The notes under the pieces: model-generated
What the model was told of the DNA's origin: nothing
Databases searched by the model: none
What the model saw: only the letters and a program-made list of their open reading frames with translations
Shown here: piece by piece, positions 43,865 through 54,052 of the stretch
Numbering within the stretch: the stretch's first letter is position 1
How the letters are laid out: each line of letters opens with the position of its first letter
Assembly (NCBI GenBank): GCA_037178975.1
Contig: JASJZH010000004.1
Coordinates: forward strand, 4,030,001 to 4,094,000
Direction: 5' to 3'
DNA length: 64,000 bases
Source of the DNA: Oscheius tipulae
Lineage: Eukaryota; Nematoda; Chromadorea; Rhabditida; Rhabditidae
Position numbers and translations under genes: made by a program

Positions 43865-46831
43865 TTATAGTTTTTTCTTTTGCCTTCTTGCCTCTCTAGT
43901 ATTGATGAAGACCTTGTTTCTGGCGACAGGCTTCCTTCCATGGAAGAAATCTTTTGGCAAAGGCCCATAGTGATTGTGATCGATCTCATAGACAGCGAAT
44001 CCGATGGGCAGACTGTCTTTTCCTTGGGTCCTCAGTTCTCTTCGGTATTTCTGAAGAACGGCCACGATCACCGTACATTTTCCATCATTTTCGACGCTCT
44101 TCTCGGTAACAGTGAACATCGATCCGAATTGAGGGTTGTTCGGATAGGTTTCGGGCGAATTCGTGCATCCTCCGGCTGTGTTGTTCGAAATGCTCCATTC
44201 TCCGTCCTCCTGCGTCTCGCTCCAGCTACTTTGCGGGAGTCGAGGAGCTGCTTCGGTGCTCACCCCCGTCATTTGCATTATCTCGTTCATCACATCGGCA
44301 GACATGTTACAGATTTCTAATTCTTGGAAGTTGGTGAAGAAATCGTCAAAGGACATCCTGAACAAGTGATTAAAAAGGAAATACTGAGAAACTTGCCAAA
44401 ATTCTCCGTCCTTGCTGAAATTGACCCCAAGTTTCTGTCGCTCCTCATCGGATATCCAATTCCATTCACTCGAAGAGTCACTCCACTCTCCGTTCCACTC
44501 CTTGTGGTTACCCCAAGGATTCCTTACTCTTACCAATGGAATTTCTTGTCCCCGGACATTGACAGAATGCAATGATGTTATCGAGTAAGCATGTCCTCTC
44601 ACAAGACCATTGTCCAAAGGAGCTTCTTTCTGGGCAGGATCCGCCTGAACTCGTTACTTGTTGTATGAGAAGAAGTTGATACATCAATGGAACAGCCGAA
44701 GAGGGAACCCATCTGCATCCCTCGGATCATTAAGGCTAGAATTGCAGACTTGTCAGCTTTGCGCAAGTCGAAGAACTCTGTCAGCCCGCCTGGAACCCAT
44801 CATACATTTTTAGCTGGAATGTTAAACCTGTGAAGTCTTCCAAAGCTTCAGCAGTGGTGCCTCCTTCCAAGTTCTCATACGACCCGTACAGTTTGGCGTA
44901 AGCCTGAACATTTTCTCTGCGAGTGTTTTCCGAAAAGTTACCTTCTCGAGGAGGGCTGACCAGAACTCGGAACCGTCATGACTGTGCATGTAGATCAAAC
45001 GACCATCGGAACAGGGCAGTTTGTCGTCGATAACCACATCAATCCATTTGCCGTATCTAACAAGCATCGAACAAACGGATCCAGACTCACCTCCAGAATT
45101 GAAAGTGGAATATACCGGCGTAGTTTTCCGTGAAGCTTTGATCTGGGACAACTACTCTATAAAACAGTTCTGAAGACGAGAGCCATCAACCAATTTTAAT
45201 TAGGTTTACCATCACGAAGAGTTAGATTCGCCACTGCCGCGAGCAGCCAACAATCACCCAGGGCTCCTTGCTTGACAGCAAAGCGAGACTGTTGTCCGAC
45301 AATCAACTGGGGATCCGAGACAATTTCCTACAACTGAATGATAGAAATGGAGAAATAATTGCTCACTCCGGGTCTGAGCCATTGAACAGAATGCTCTGGG
45401 GGAGTCTTGTAGTAGAGACTTCTGTCGGTGGCCGGAAACTCTGGATCTTCGAACAAACGACGTTCTCTGAGACATTTGTCTCGTTCTTCCTGGAAATTGA
45501 GTCCGAAACGGTTTGTCGTTCCAGTAGGAACAGGTGGGACGAACGGATGAATCTAAAGGAACATTTACGAAGAAAAATTTAATCATTTACATCTCGATGG
45601 AACTTTCCAGTAATGATGTTCTCCAAAATCATCTTTCCAATACTTCCCAGACTGTTTTGTTTGCCACCCATATTGAAGATGAGATTTCCAGCAATAGCCC
45701 CAATGATAGCCCCAGTATTGACATCTACACCCACAAATCGATGAGCTGCCTCACTAATCATCTTCTCGACCGTCCCCTCCAACCCGCCAGACGTAAAGAT
45801 ATTGGAAAGACCTAGAAGGAAATATAAAAAGAGACAGATCGGTTCAACCTCCGGACTCTCCTCCAGCCAAATGACTGATATTGCTGATCAAACCACTGAA
45901 TCCGCCTTCGAATCCGTCAAAGACTCCCTTGGCTGTAGCTGTTTCACAAGGCCCACTGTCTTCAGCATTGTTGCTGTATCCACAGGACACTGACTCTTCT
46001 CCCTCCTTCCAATCTTTATCGTCTTCCTCTCTGAAGTCCTCGTGGTTATCTTGTGGCTCTTCTTCGTAGTGATCTGAATATCTGGTTGTTCTATCGTTAA
46101 AGCGAGTGTCTCTCTACGAAACACTTGGGCGCGAATCTACCGTATTTCACGCGACAATTCAGCCCATTTTTATTCCAAAGCTCCAAGGAAAATAGATTTC
46201 TGTCAATTTTAGTCGACGTTTGTAGCCCTTATTATGTTAAAACACTACTCTCATGTGGACAAATTATACACAGCAAAAAAAGAAAATAAAATGGAATTGG
46301 GCTGTATGAGCTCTGAAGTATCAAATTTATCTACTTCACTTTTCTGATCATTTTTCTTCTCGTTTTTGGTTGGTCTAACTCATTATATAATGCTCATTGT
46401 GATGAGCAGCATACGAGCAAAACTTAAAAATCACGAGTTGATCAACTTTTTGGGCATCCCCGCCAAATTTTTTGAACTGTGCGCGCCAACTATGGGCGCT
46501 TGGGAGCAATAGCGAGACACTCGTTTTAACATCGCCTAACGTTCTCTTTCGTCGACCTCCTCTTGTTCCTCCTCAGGTTCTTTCTCATGTACATCTCCCT
46601 CTTCCTCATCTTCATATTCCGGTTGGTCATCTGAATTGTATTCCTCTTCTCCATCAATCATCAATGTGTACCATCGTTTTGTTGCTCATACTGTTCCCCT
46701 TCGTGCTCGTATCCGCCCTGGTACTCGTCTTGGTAGTCTCCTTGGTCATCTCCGCCCGTCTCATCCTCATAGCCTTCATAGTCATCTCCTCCTCCCTCTT
46801 CATAGCCGTAGTTTCGTTCGTCGTCCGACAT
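43865..46831 (-). CDS. Calpain (Ca2+-regulated cysteine protease) with acidic N terminus
   Basis: The catalytic Cys lies in [21 protein letters not shown] (split over 45215-45290), the His in [12 protein letters not shown] (about 44590) and the Asn in [18 protein letters not shown] (about 44520), so the protease core is complete. [14 protein letters not shown] and [14 protein letters not shown] (about 44960-45050) are further calpain blocks. A calpain C2-like (CBSW) domain follows with [14 protein letters not shown] and ends at 43865-43867. No penta-EF-hand domain follows, as in several nematode calpains. The N terminus is unusual: a Gly/Asp/Glu/Tyr-rich exon from ATG 46829-46831, more acidic exons near 46100, then a hydrophobic Gly/Ala/Ile segment (about 45600-45780) like the N-terminal repeats of C. 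elegans CLP-1. The join between 46530 and 46125 is uncertain. TTTTTTTCAG lies 20 nt before the ATG. Confidence 0.88.
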
Positions 46832-47279
46832 CTTCTGCTCTCAAGCCAAGCCTGAAAAAAAGTAATCTTGAAGAAAATGCGAGATGATGTGTCAGAAGGC
46901 GAAAACCAGGAAGGAAAGAACGCCACTTTGCTTGTTTTGTTACCCATTAGGAAGGTGATCGAATAGAGGGGTAAAGAGTGATTTCAACAATGCAAGTGTG
47001 AGACCGGCTGACCAAAACCCAGTTGGCGCATCGATTTTCCTCCGAAAGGGGTCAAATAAAAGGTGAGAGACGAGAGAAACACGCCTATATGCCTGAAGTT
47101 ACAAAAATCTGAATATGCCCAGTTCTTAGAAAGATTTGTAAGTTTTCAGATCATGCTGTACATTGAGTGTTTGTCTTCTCCACTTTCATGCTTGAAGTGT
47201 TACCAGTACAATCTCCCTTTGGTATCTGCTCCCCGTTGTCCTTATCAGTCTTCTGCTTTCCACATTCTCTTTGCTCAAA
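46832..47279. other. Divergent promoter region (calpain / DRAM-like)
   Basis: Lies between the 5' ends of two divergent genes. Short open frames (for example plus 47063-47279) have no support. No repeats seen. Confidence 0.45.
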
Positions 47280-48352
47280 ATGGTGGTCAAAAGAGTCTGG
47301 CTTATTCCTGTCTCTGCCTCTCTCTGTGGATTCGCTGCCATAATTACTAGGTGATTTAGCAATAGATCTTCTAGACCGCGGTTTCAGTTATTCAGTAGGA
47401 ATCTCATTGGGTCATTTTCCTAAAGTATTTCCTTTCATCAGGTCAGATACTTTACTATTGTAAATTTGCCTTTAGTGAAACCGCAAACATACCACCGGAA
47501 GGATGTCTTTTCTCTCAGCTCTCAAACACTGCTGCCTTTTTCAGTTAGTTCTCCTTAGATTCAAAATGACTCCTATCAGTTCTGTTAACCTGCTTTTTGC
47601 GACACCGCCAAACTATTGAATACTACGGGCACAGACTGCACTGGGAAGACAGTAAGTAGGCTTTTTCTTGTTACGAGATCAGTCAATTGTTTTAAGATGG
47701 AGGACAGTGTCGTTACTCTGTATGTGGGCAGGTGTAGCTACTGCCGTTGGACTGACTGTTGTTGCATGTTTTCCAGTAATCAGTTTCTAGATTTTTTCTG
47801 TTACTAATACTAGGACAGTGAGGTGCATTCGATACACCAGTTGGCAGCCACATTCACTTTCTCGTCGGGACTGATCTACAGCTGGGGTCAGGTCCTTATT
47901 GGATTCTGTATGATTCCCAGGATGGCGTCCACTTTGGTCAACTACAGTCGTCTCTTACTCTCCATAATAGCTACTTTTTCTATCTTTCTCTGTGAGTTTT
48001 TTGTCGATCTTCAAAACCACAATCTCAGACAAATTTTCTGTAGCCTTTCGACCATTCAGTCCCTCTCCAACCGTACGTTTATAGTTTTCCGCTATAATAG
48101 GACAGTTCAGAATGGAACTAACCGATTGATAGGTGCTGGAGCAGAATGGATTGGAGTGACAGCGATCCTCCTGATTTTTTTGTCGTTCTCTACCGAACTT
48201 CGTCACGCCTATGCTCATGTGCCACGAGTTGTTTTTCGACGGACTTCGACTGATCATAATGAAGGTACAGTTACATTCTTTTGATCCGAACAGTATTTGA
48301 AGAAGGGGCAGAAGGAGTAGCATCGACGAGTGGATTGCAAACCGACTGGTAA
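47280..48352 (+). CDS. DRAM / TMEM150 (Frag1/DRAM/Sfk1) family membrane protein
   Basis: ATG 47280 begins with a membrane segment (VWLIPVSASLCGFAAIIT). After two short introns comes the family hallmark ETANIPPEGCLFSQL on the first luminal loop (about 47475). Further membrane segments follow: FFILLTCFLRHRQTIEYY, SLLCMWAGVATAVGLTVVAC (joined by a 41-nt intron whose donor is at about 47653), HQLAATFTFSSGLIYSWGQV, a segment near 47960, and AGAEWIGVTAILLIFLSFSTELR near 48150. This gives the six-helix pattern of DRAM/TMEM150 proteins, which act in lysosomal/autophagy or plasma-membrane functions. The stretch 47994-48105 stays open and may or may not be spliced. The last intron (about 48266-48294) would be only 29 nt. 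Stop at 48350-48352. Confidence 0.75.
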
Positions 48353-48409
48353 TTGAGAATAAAAGGACGATAGAATTATGTAAACATATTTCGGCCCTAA
48401 TTAAGATCT

Positions 48410-49651
48410 CTATTGACTCTTCCACCGTCGGATACAGCTCACTAGATTGAAGATACTATAGAGGGCGGCAAGTGTCTCGAGCATTATAAGAAATCTGAAC
48501 TGTGTTTTTGAGAGCAAAGAGGGTAAAATACATGTAGTCGAGGTTGAAGAAGGGCTCTGTATTTTGCCGGCGGAGGCTGTTCTGTCGGTTCCGTGCCCAT
48601 TTTGGTCGTCGTTCGTTTTTTTGAGACGGTCGACTGATTGGTGCTTCTGTTGTCGGCATCTTCTGGACTCCCTCACTCACTGAAACAATCTTCTACTCTA
48701 TGAACAAATGAACTTACAGTGATCAACGAAACTCTGGATGTACCTTCCGAGGCAGACAAACTTTGGGAGGTCGATCAGTTTCTCCTTCATGAACTCTATT
48801 CTCCTTCATGAACTCCAAATTCCCGTTGCATGAGTCCGTTCAAGGATGACTGGCCGAGATAGGTCTTTGTCTCCCACGTATACATATTGTGCTTCTTCTG
48901 TCGTGACGCTCGAAACATCTATCGCAAGAGTAGTATCTCTGATTGATGCCAATTTCCCGAAAACAACAACTGTGGACGAGAAGAGATCCGTCGAGAAATC
49001 ACCGCCGTCGTCTGTTGTCAAATTCCAAACGATCGTTGATAAAACCGGCTGGATACTGCTTCTATTCTCCACTGAATTGAGAGAACGAGTCGTATCTGTT
49101 GTATTTCGGTTATCCGTTATTGTGAAGCTGGTAGATGGATTCGAGCTGCTCGCTGTACTTGATGCTGTGATAGAACTGTTGGTGGTCGTTTGAGTAGTGT
49201 GCTTCTGTAGGATCTCCTCGTGATGGCCATCATCTGTCGCCTTCGATACACCCAGTCGAATACCAGCTACTTGAGATGGTACCACAGAGACAAACTCCAC
49301 TTGAATGACACTTTTGCAGTAGTTCTCCCTGAATTTGGTTAGTTGGCAATTGAAGAGAAAAACTATCTCGACGCGGCCGACTTGAATCTCGGTCGAGTTG
49401 CGAGGAACGAATGTAGTCGAATTGTAGCAGTTACGTGACAGAGAAAGCGACGACAAGATGAGCAACAGCAACTGATGATATATCCTACTCTTACAACAGT
49501 CATACTTTGTAATTGTTTTGTTGAATTTTTTGATCGACTTTTGTAATAAAGCTATTTTTGGAGTCAGACGAGCTCGGAGAGGGTGAGTACTCCAGTCTAC
49601 AGCTTGTCTTTCTGAGCATTGGAGATAAATTTCAGAACGAATCTGAATCAA
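48410..49651 (-). CDS. Unrecognised membrane-associated, Ser/Thr-rich glycoprotein-like gene (structure uncertain)
   Basis: An open frame of about 280 codons (48806-49651) carries a hydrophobic Leu-rich segment (about 49440-49480) that could be a signal/anchor. It then has an extracellular-type sequence with many N-x-S/T sequons and a Thr/Ser-rich stretch (about 49060-49200). It ends at a TGA near 48808, just where a 19-bp tandem duplication occurs. A second frame from the duplication (KEKLIDLPKFVCLGRYIQSF) joins over a 38-nt intron to an exon with MPTTEAPISRPSQ. That exon joins over a 37-nt intron to a hydrophobic segment (LIMLETLAALYSIFNLVSCI) and stops near 48410. Whether these are one gene joined by an unseen splice, two genes, or a gene broken by the duplication cannot be told. 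The true start is also not fixed. Confidence 0.35.
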
Positions 49652-49717
49652 ATGTTTGACAAGTAGAGGGGGAAAAGACCAATTTAACTATGAAAAAACT
49701 GCTCGTTAGCATGGCCA

Positions 49718-49978
49718 TTAGTCCGGCTGTGGCGCCGATCTCGTCTCATGGCCTTCATCCCTGGCCAGCTGCAGTCTTTTCATTATTCTGAAGTCTTTGG
49801 TTCGATCTAGGTGACCCTGAAATAGCTGGTCAACTAAACCTTTTAGATTCCTATCTCCTTCGACCACCGTTCTTTTTCGACAAGAGAGCCACAATGTTGT
49901 CAAAACGACGTATTCTAAACGTATGGGCTTTCGAATCGTCGGTTTTGATGTCATTGTCGGTGGTGTTTTCATTCTCAC
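49718..49978 (-). CDS. Small ORF, 86 codons, unrecognised
   Basis: Uninterrupted frame from ATG 49976-49978 with a basic N terminus, a short hydrophobic patch (YVVLTTLWLSC) and a charged helical C terminus. No family recognised. It lies between the cadherin C-terminal exon and the Ser/Thr-rich gene, all on the minus strand, so it could be a small cistron. No clear acceptor precedes the ATG. Confidence 0.3.
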   Translation of the reverse strand: MRMKTPPTMTSKPTIRKPIRLEYVVLTTLWLSCRKRTVVEGDRNLKGLVDQLFQGHLDRTKDFRIMKRLQLARDEGHETRSAPQPD

Positions 49979-50027
49979 ATTTACTTATTTCTAATTCATC
50001 GTGGACAAGAATATCGAGGGAGGATCA

Positions 50028-51815
50028 CTATTCCCAATAGCCGAGCTGAGGAGAAGAAAGTGGTGTCATGACTGGAGGTGACAGAACAAAGGTCGGGGCG
50101 GGAGGTACTGCTGGGGGTGTTTCTAAACTTTGCGATTCTATCAAGCTTGTAACATGTATACCTTTGAAAGCCTTGCCCTTGAGTCTCAAATAGTCTCTGT
50201 ATCTTCGGACAAAACAGAAGTAGACGAAAATCATGAAGAAGAAAAGAGACGAGAAGGCGAGAACGGATACGGCAAAAAGAGAAGAAGGAGAAGATAGAGC
50301 TACGGACATTGTTTCAACTGCAACCTTCGGATCTTCGCAGTTGGCAGCCATGTCCACAACTCCAAACTTGTTGTAAATCTTAACAAAAATATGTTTCGGC
50401 TCAATGTGACTAAACCTGCAACAGATCTCCGTTTTTGGACAGACTGTTGATGGTTTTCCGGGCGGACAGCAGAGAGTCGGCATCTACAGTATGGAAACAA
50501 ACAGACGATTTGGAACTGTTTGTCGGGAGTTTCTTTGGCTGATCGAGGAAGAGGCGCAGAGCTGTGCTTTCACTCATGGTATTCTTCAACTCTCTGAATT
50601 TGGGTTTATTGAGAAGTGGGGGTGTGGGAGTACTTTTCGAAAGCAGGGAATTCCTTTGCGACTGTGACCAACTGCTTATCAAAAATGAATCGAACTCTAG
50701 CTGATGTTGGGATGAGATGGAACTGATAAAAAGTGTAGCCTTCAAAAAGCATATCCAAACCTCTTGGACAACAACTTGTCCGTTCGACGATTGGACATAA
50801 ACAGCGTAAACTCCAGAAGGTTGAGAGGCAAGAGTAGGAGATGGCCGAACAATTCCTCCCCTGCTGATCGTGAAGAGGGATGCCAAAGGAGACGCCATCG
50901 TCAGAGGAAGAACGGACTCTGCTCTAAAAGGATTTTTATGTTTGTAAACCGTTTTCAGATACGGAGTGAAAGTAATGTTCCCAATGGAAAAGTTGTATGA
51001 AGAGACCAAGGCAGGATCGTCCATCTTAAGACGAGCATTGCCCATTTTTCTATCTAAGACGGACATTTGATCTGCAGAAGAAAAAGTGGACCTAGAACAA
51101 TTGCAGTGTTGTTGATGGATTGAAGATCTGGCAGAGAGTGTTCCTCGTGTTCAGTCACTATGTCCACCAAAATATTGTTCGACTTTTGACTGTTGTACAC
51201 AAGGGAAGCCGTCTCGGATAACTGCTCTCTACTCGCAAAGACACACAGTTCGATTCGAACTGTTTTCGGAGAATCGGGACCGATGTGAGAAAGCTCGCCA
51301 GAAGAGGCATTCAGAGAGAACATTCCAGTACTAGGAGAACCTGTAATATTTGTTTTATAATAAGATTGAAAGAAATACAAGATGGAATGAGGTAGTATAA
51401 AACAGCTCCATCTCCTTCTACGGCCGCATGAACCGAGCCAAGAACATTTTGATTCCGGAACGGGAAGTAGAGAGGATTGCCCTGAATGATCAGTTATTAT
51501 CCGTTTCTGTATAAACTCACATGTGGGAAGAGGGGGTCAGGCCGAGTGGTTGGCGAGTACCGAATTCGGAGGAGACGAGACGCTTCGAGTCCAGAGAGCA
51601 AATGGCGAGCAGTGAGTAGCAACTGGAAATATGAGTTCAATAATATGCTACCTTTACAATTGGCAAAAAGCGTCCGTCTGCAACACAAGTCAACTCTAAC
51701 CTGAGAAAACACTTAACAATGTTTGTGGACTTTTCTGTGAGTTACTATAAACGTGTCTGTTGCTTGCTCAATATAACCGCCGACCGGGCCGACTGGTGAC
51801 TGCTTATTCTGTGGT
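50028..51815 (-). CDS. Cadherin C-terminal part: last repeats, transmembrane segment, short tail
   Basis: Exons with cadherin-like strands include RIRYSPTTRPDPLFPH, joined to GNPLYFPFRNQNVLGSVHA, and GMFSLNASSGELSHIG (about 51330), then further divergent extracellular sequence. A single transmembrane helix (SVLAFSSLFFFMIFVYFCFV, about 50210-50260) is followed by a basic stop-transfer RRYRDYLRLKGKAFK and a short Pro-rich tail to the stop at 50028-50030. The tail lacks an obvious catenin-binding motif. The first exon near 51815 starts in phase 0 after TTTTACCACAG with KQSPVGPVGGYI, which looks like the linker into a new repeat, so it continues an upstream protein. The best donor is the cadherin exon ending at 54053, which would make 50028-58520 one gene around gene X. 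Confidence 0.6.
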
Positions 51816-51840
51816 AAAATAGAAAATGAAAAAAGGAAGT

Positions 51841-53271
51841 TTATTTGGAGGACGGCAAGGGATCTGTTGTTGTATTGAGGAGAGACAATCCGATCAAATT
51901 GACAGCTACCAATGCTGTATTCTGAAGGGAATCAGTGTCTGTGGACCAGAGAAAGGCTGATGGACGAGGCTTGGTTCCATCGGAAGACAGTTTCCAATAG
52001 GGACTATGCCATTCAGGAGTCTCCCAATGAGAATATCGCATCAGCTTCCCATACGCTTTCAGATAGACACCTACATATATTATTTTGAAGTCTTCGAAAT
52101 TCCTACCTTGCATACATCCCTTGTCCTTCTCAATCTTCTCCTCGGTTCGACTCTCAACCAGTTGAATCGGGGCGAGAGTTCTTCCTCTTCGGAGATTCAA
52201 AATCCTCTGATTGTTCTTGACTAATGCTGCGAGAAGACTCGTTTTCAATCTACTCGGTATCGTACTCGGTATCTGATCAACACAGACCTCTGTTGATCCT
52301 TTCGAGATTTCTTCTCCTCGGGAACAGAGAAGTGAAGTTCAATGGCGGCGACTAGACACCGTCGCCTTTCCAGCCATCTAGAGATCTCTTCAGTCGCATC
52401 CTCAATCAAATCAGACAACTGGCCTTCTTTCGCTTCAAACACCGTGGTAACATATTTTGTTTTGTAGACCCAGCCGCGCATAAATCTGTCCACATCGTCT
52501 TCCGACGACAGCAGTTGACTGACAGCTTTTCGGTCATTATGCACCTGGGGAGGCGAAGCGTATCCTTCGCTCTTGGCAACGATCGTTTCTTGGGAAGTTT
52601 GTCGAATTTTCGCCCGTCTTAGGGCTTTCGGAGTGAGTCTTTCACAGCTCGTGGGCGACAGACTCAGTGCCGACAGGTAGCCAGACTCAACATGCTGAAA
52701 GAAAACACAATTGAGGAAAGAGGGGAGCTCACTTGAAGGGAGTGAGACTGAAGACTGCCGTAGTCGCCTTCAGTTCTGGTCAGATGGAGTGAGGAAGACG
52801 TCAAAGAATTGGTTCCAACTGTTAGAGGGGAAGAGAGAGCCACCTCATTTGCCACATCGCAGTCAATAAAAGGCAGTTCTTCTGAAGGTGGTCCGTGCCA
52901 AGTCTCCTCTCTCTTTCGACGCAGAGAATTCCTACAAAACCCCCGTCATTATCGAATTTCGATTGCGCGGAATAATGGCCTCTTGTGATCCGTGGAAAAA
53001 CAAGGTGAACAATTGGAAGTTGCAACTTGAGTAAGTTTGTTTGCAAATTCAAAAAAGCTGACCTATTTTCCCTGAGAAGTTCCGGGGAAGATACGAGCTC
53101 TGGAGTTGGCGGACAGACGAGCGATTCTTGTGAAGCCATACTCTGTATGTTCTTGACAATAATCATTTTTCGGAGTTGGTCGACGGCCACATTCTCAGCA
53201 GCTGGAACATCAGTTCGTCTTCGCCAACGACGTGGGAGCAGTCGAGAAAGACGCTTCTCGAGCCGGTCCAT
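51841..53271 (-). CDS. Unrecognised cytosolic protein ('gene X') lying between cadherin exons, same strand
   Basis: ATG 53269-53271 starts MDRLEKRLSRLLPRRWRRR, a very basic amphipathic helix. A Ser/Pro-rich middle follows, with SLVCPPTPELVSSPELL and SGYLSALSLSPTSCERL (phosphorylation-like Ser-Pro sites). The C-terminal part looks folded: VSQLLSSEDDVDRFMRGWVY, LIEDATEEISRWLERR, KTSLLAALVKNNQRILNLRR, AYGKLMRYSHWETPEWHSPY and VAVNLIGLSLLNTT. Introns of 36-45 nt (for example about 52253-52291 and 52070-52105) join in phase to the TAA at 51841-51843, which overlaps AATAAA. No signal peptide or membrane segment. It ends only about 26 nt before the acceptor of the cadherin exon near 51815. Family not recognised. 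Confidence 0.5.
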
Positions 53272-54052
53272 GTCTGCGAATGGGGTGGATTAGGACGCAA
53301 ACAGAACTGTAGGCAAAGTAGAGTCAACAGCTATCATTTGATAGAGTCAAGTGGGTTGGGAGTCAAGAGTTACAGAACCATGCTGCTCCCCGAGAACAAA
53401 CAGTAACTGTGTCATAATCAGAGTTCGACGTGAGCTGATTAGCTTAGTCAAACGGGGTCTTCGAGTTGTTCAAAATGTTTGAGAGAGAGGAGAGAGTTCG
53501 AAACTTGTTCAATCCAGAACAGTTTTGCAAACGTGACCCTAGTCTAATGGGAGCGAGAGATACTCGTTAAGGATCGGTTGACTGACGTTGTCAGATTGAA
53601 CAGTCGCAGAACAAACACATCTCCCGCTTTGGACTGGTCAGTCTGCTTGACTCATTTCGAGAAAAGCAAACGGAACTGATTGGTGTTATAGCCTTGGAAA
53701 AAGCCGCGAAAGTGACCCATCCTGTTTGCTCTTTTTCTGAGGTCGTTGACTGATTGGACGCCGAGAAATACTTTGCCATTAAGGAAACAACTCACCGTCT
53801 TTCATAGGAGAGAGAGGGAGACTGCCCCTGGAATACCACCCCCAGAGGCTATGTTACAGGGATTTTCACCGTCTAATCCCATGTTCTCGTTCCCGTCAAA
53901 AGAGCTACAAAAAACGGAGGTCATAGCAGAAAAGGCGATTAGCCGGTCTCTCCCGCCTCGAAGAGAACATTAAAAGACAAACATACTTGAGGACGAGATA
54001 TCTCGAGAGTAATGGCTGCTCACTACCAGATGTCGTGTTCAAACAAACTTAC
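53272..54052. other. Intron of the cadherin or intergenic region upstream of gene X
   Basis: No convincing exon found. A 62-codon minus-strand frame (53591-53779) lacks domain or splice support. If the cadherin is a single gene this is part of a 2.2-kb intron; otherwise it is the promoter region of gene X. Confidence 0.4.

Noticed and set aside
48800-48812. TGA as a selenocysteine or read-through codon in the Ser/Thr-rich gene
   Set aside because: The TGA falls in a 19-bp tandem duplication, which explains it more simply, and no SECIS-like element was seen.
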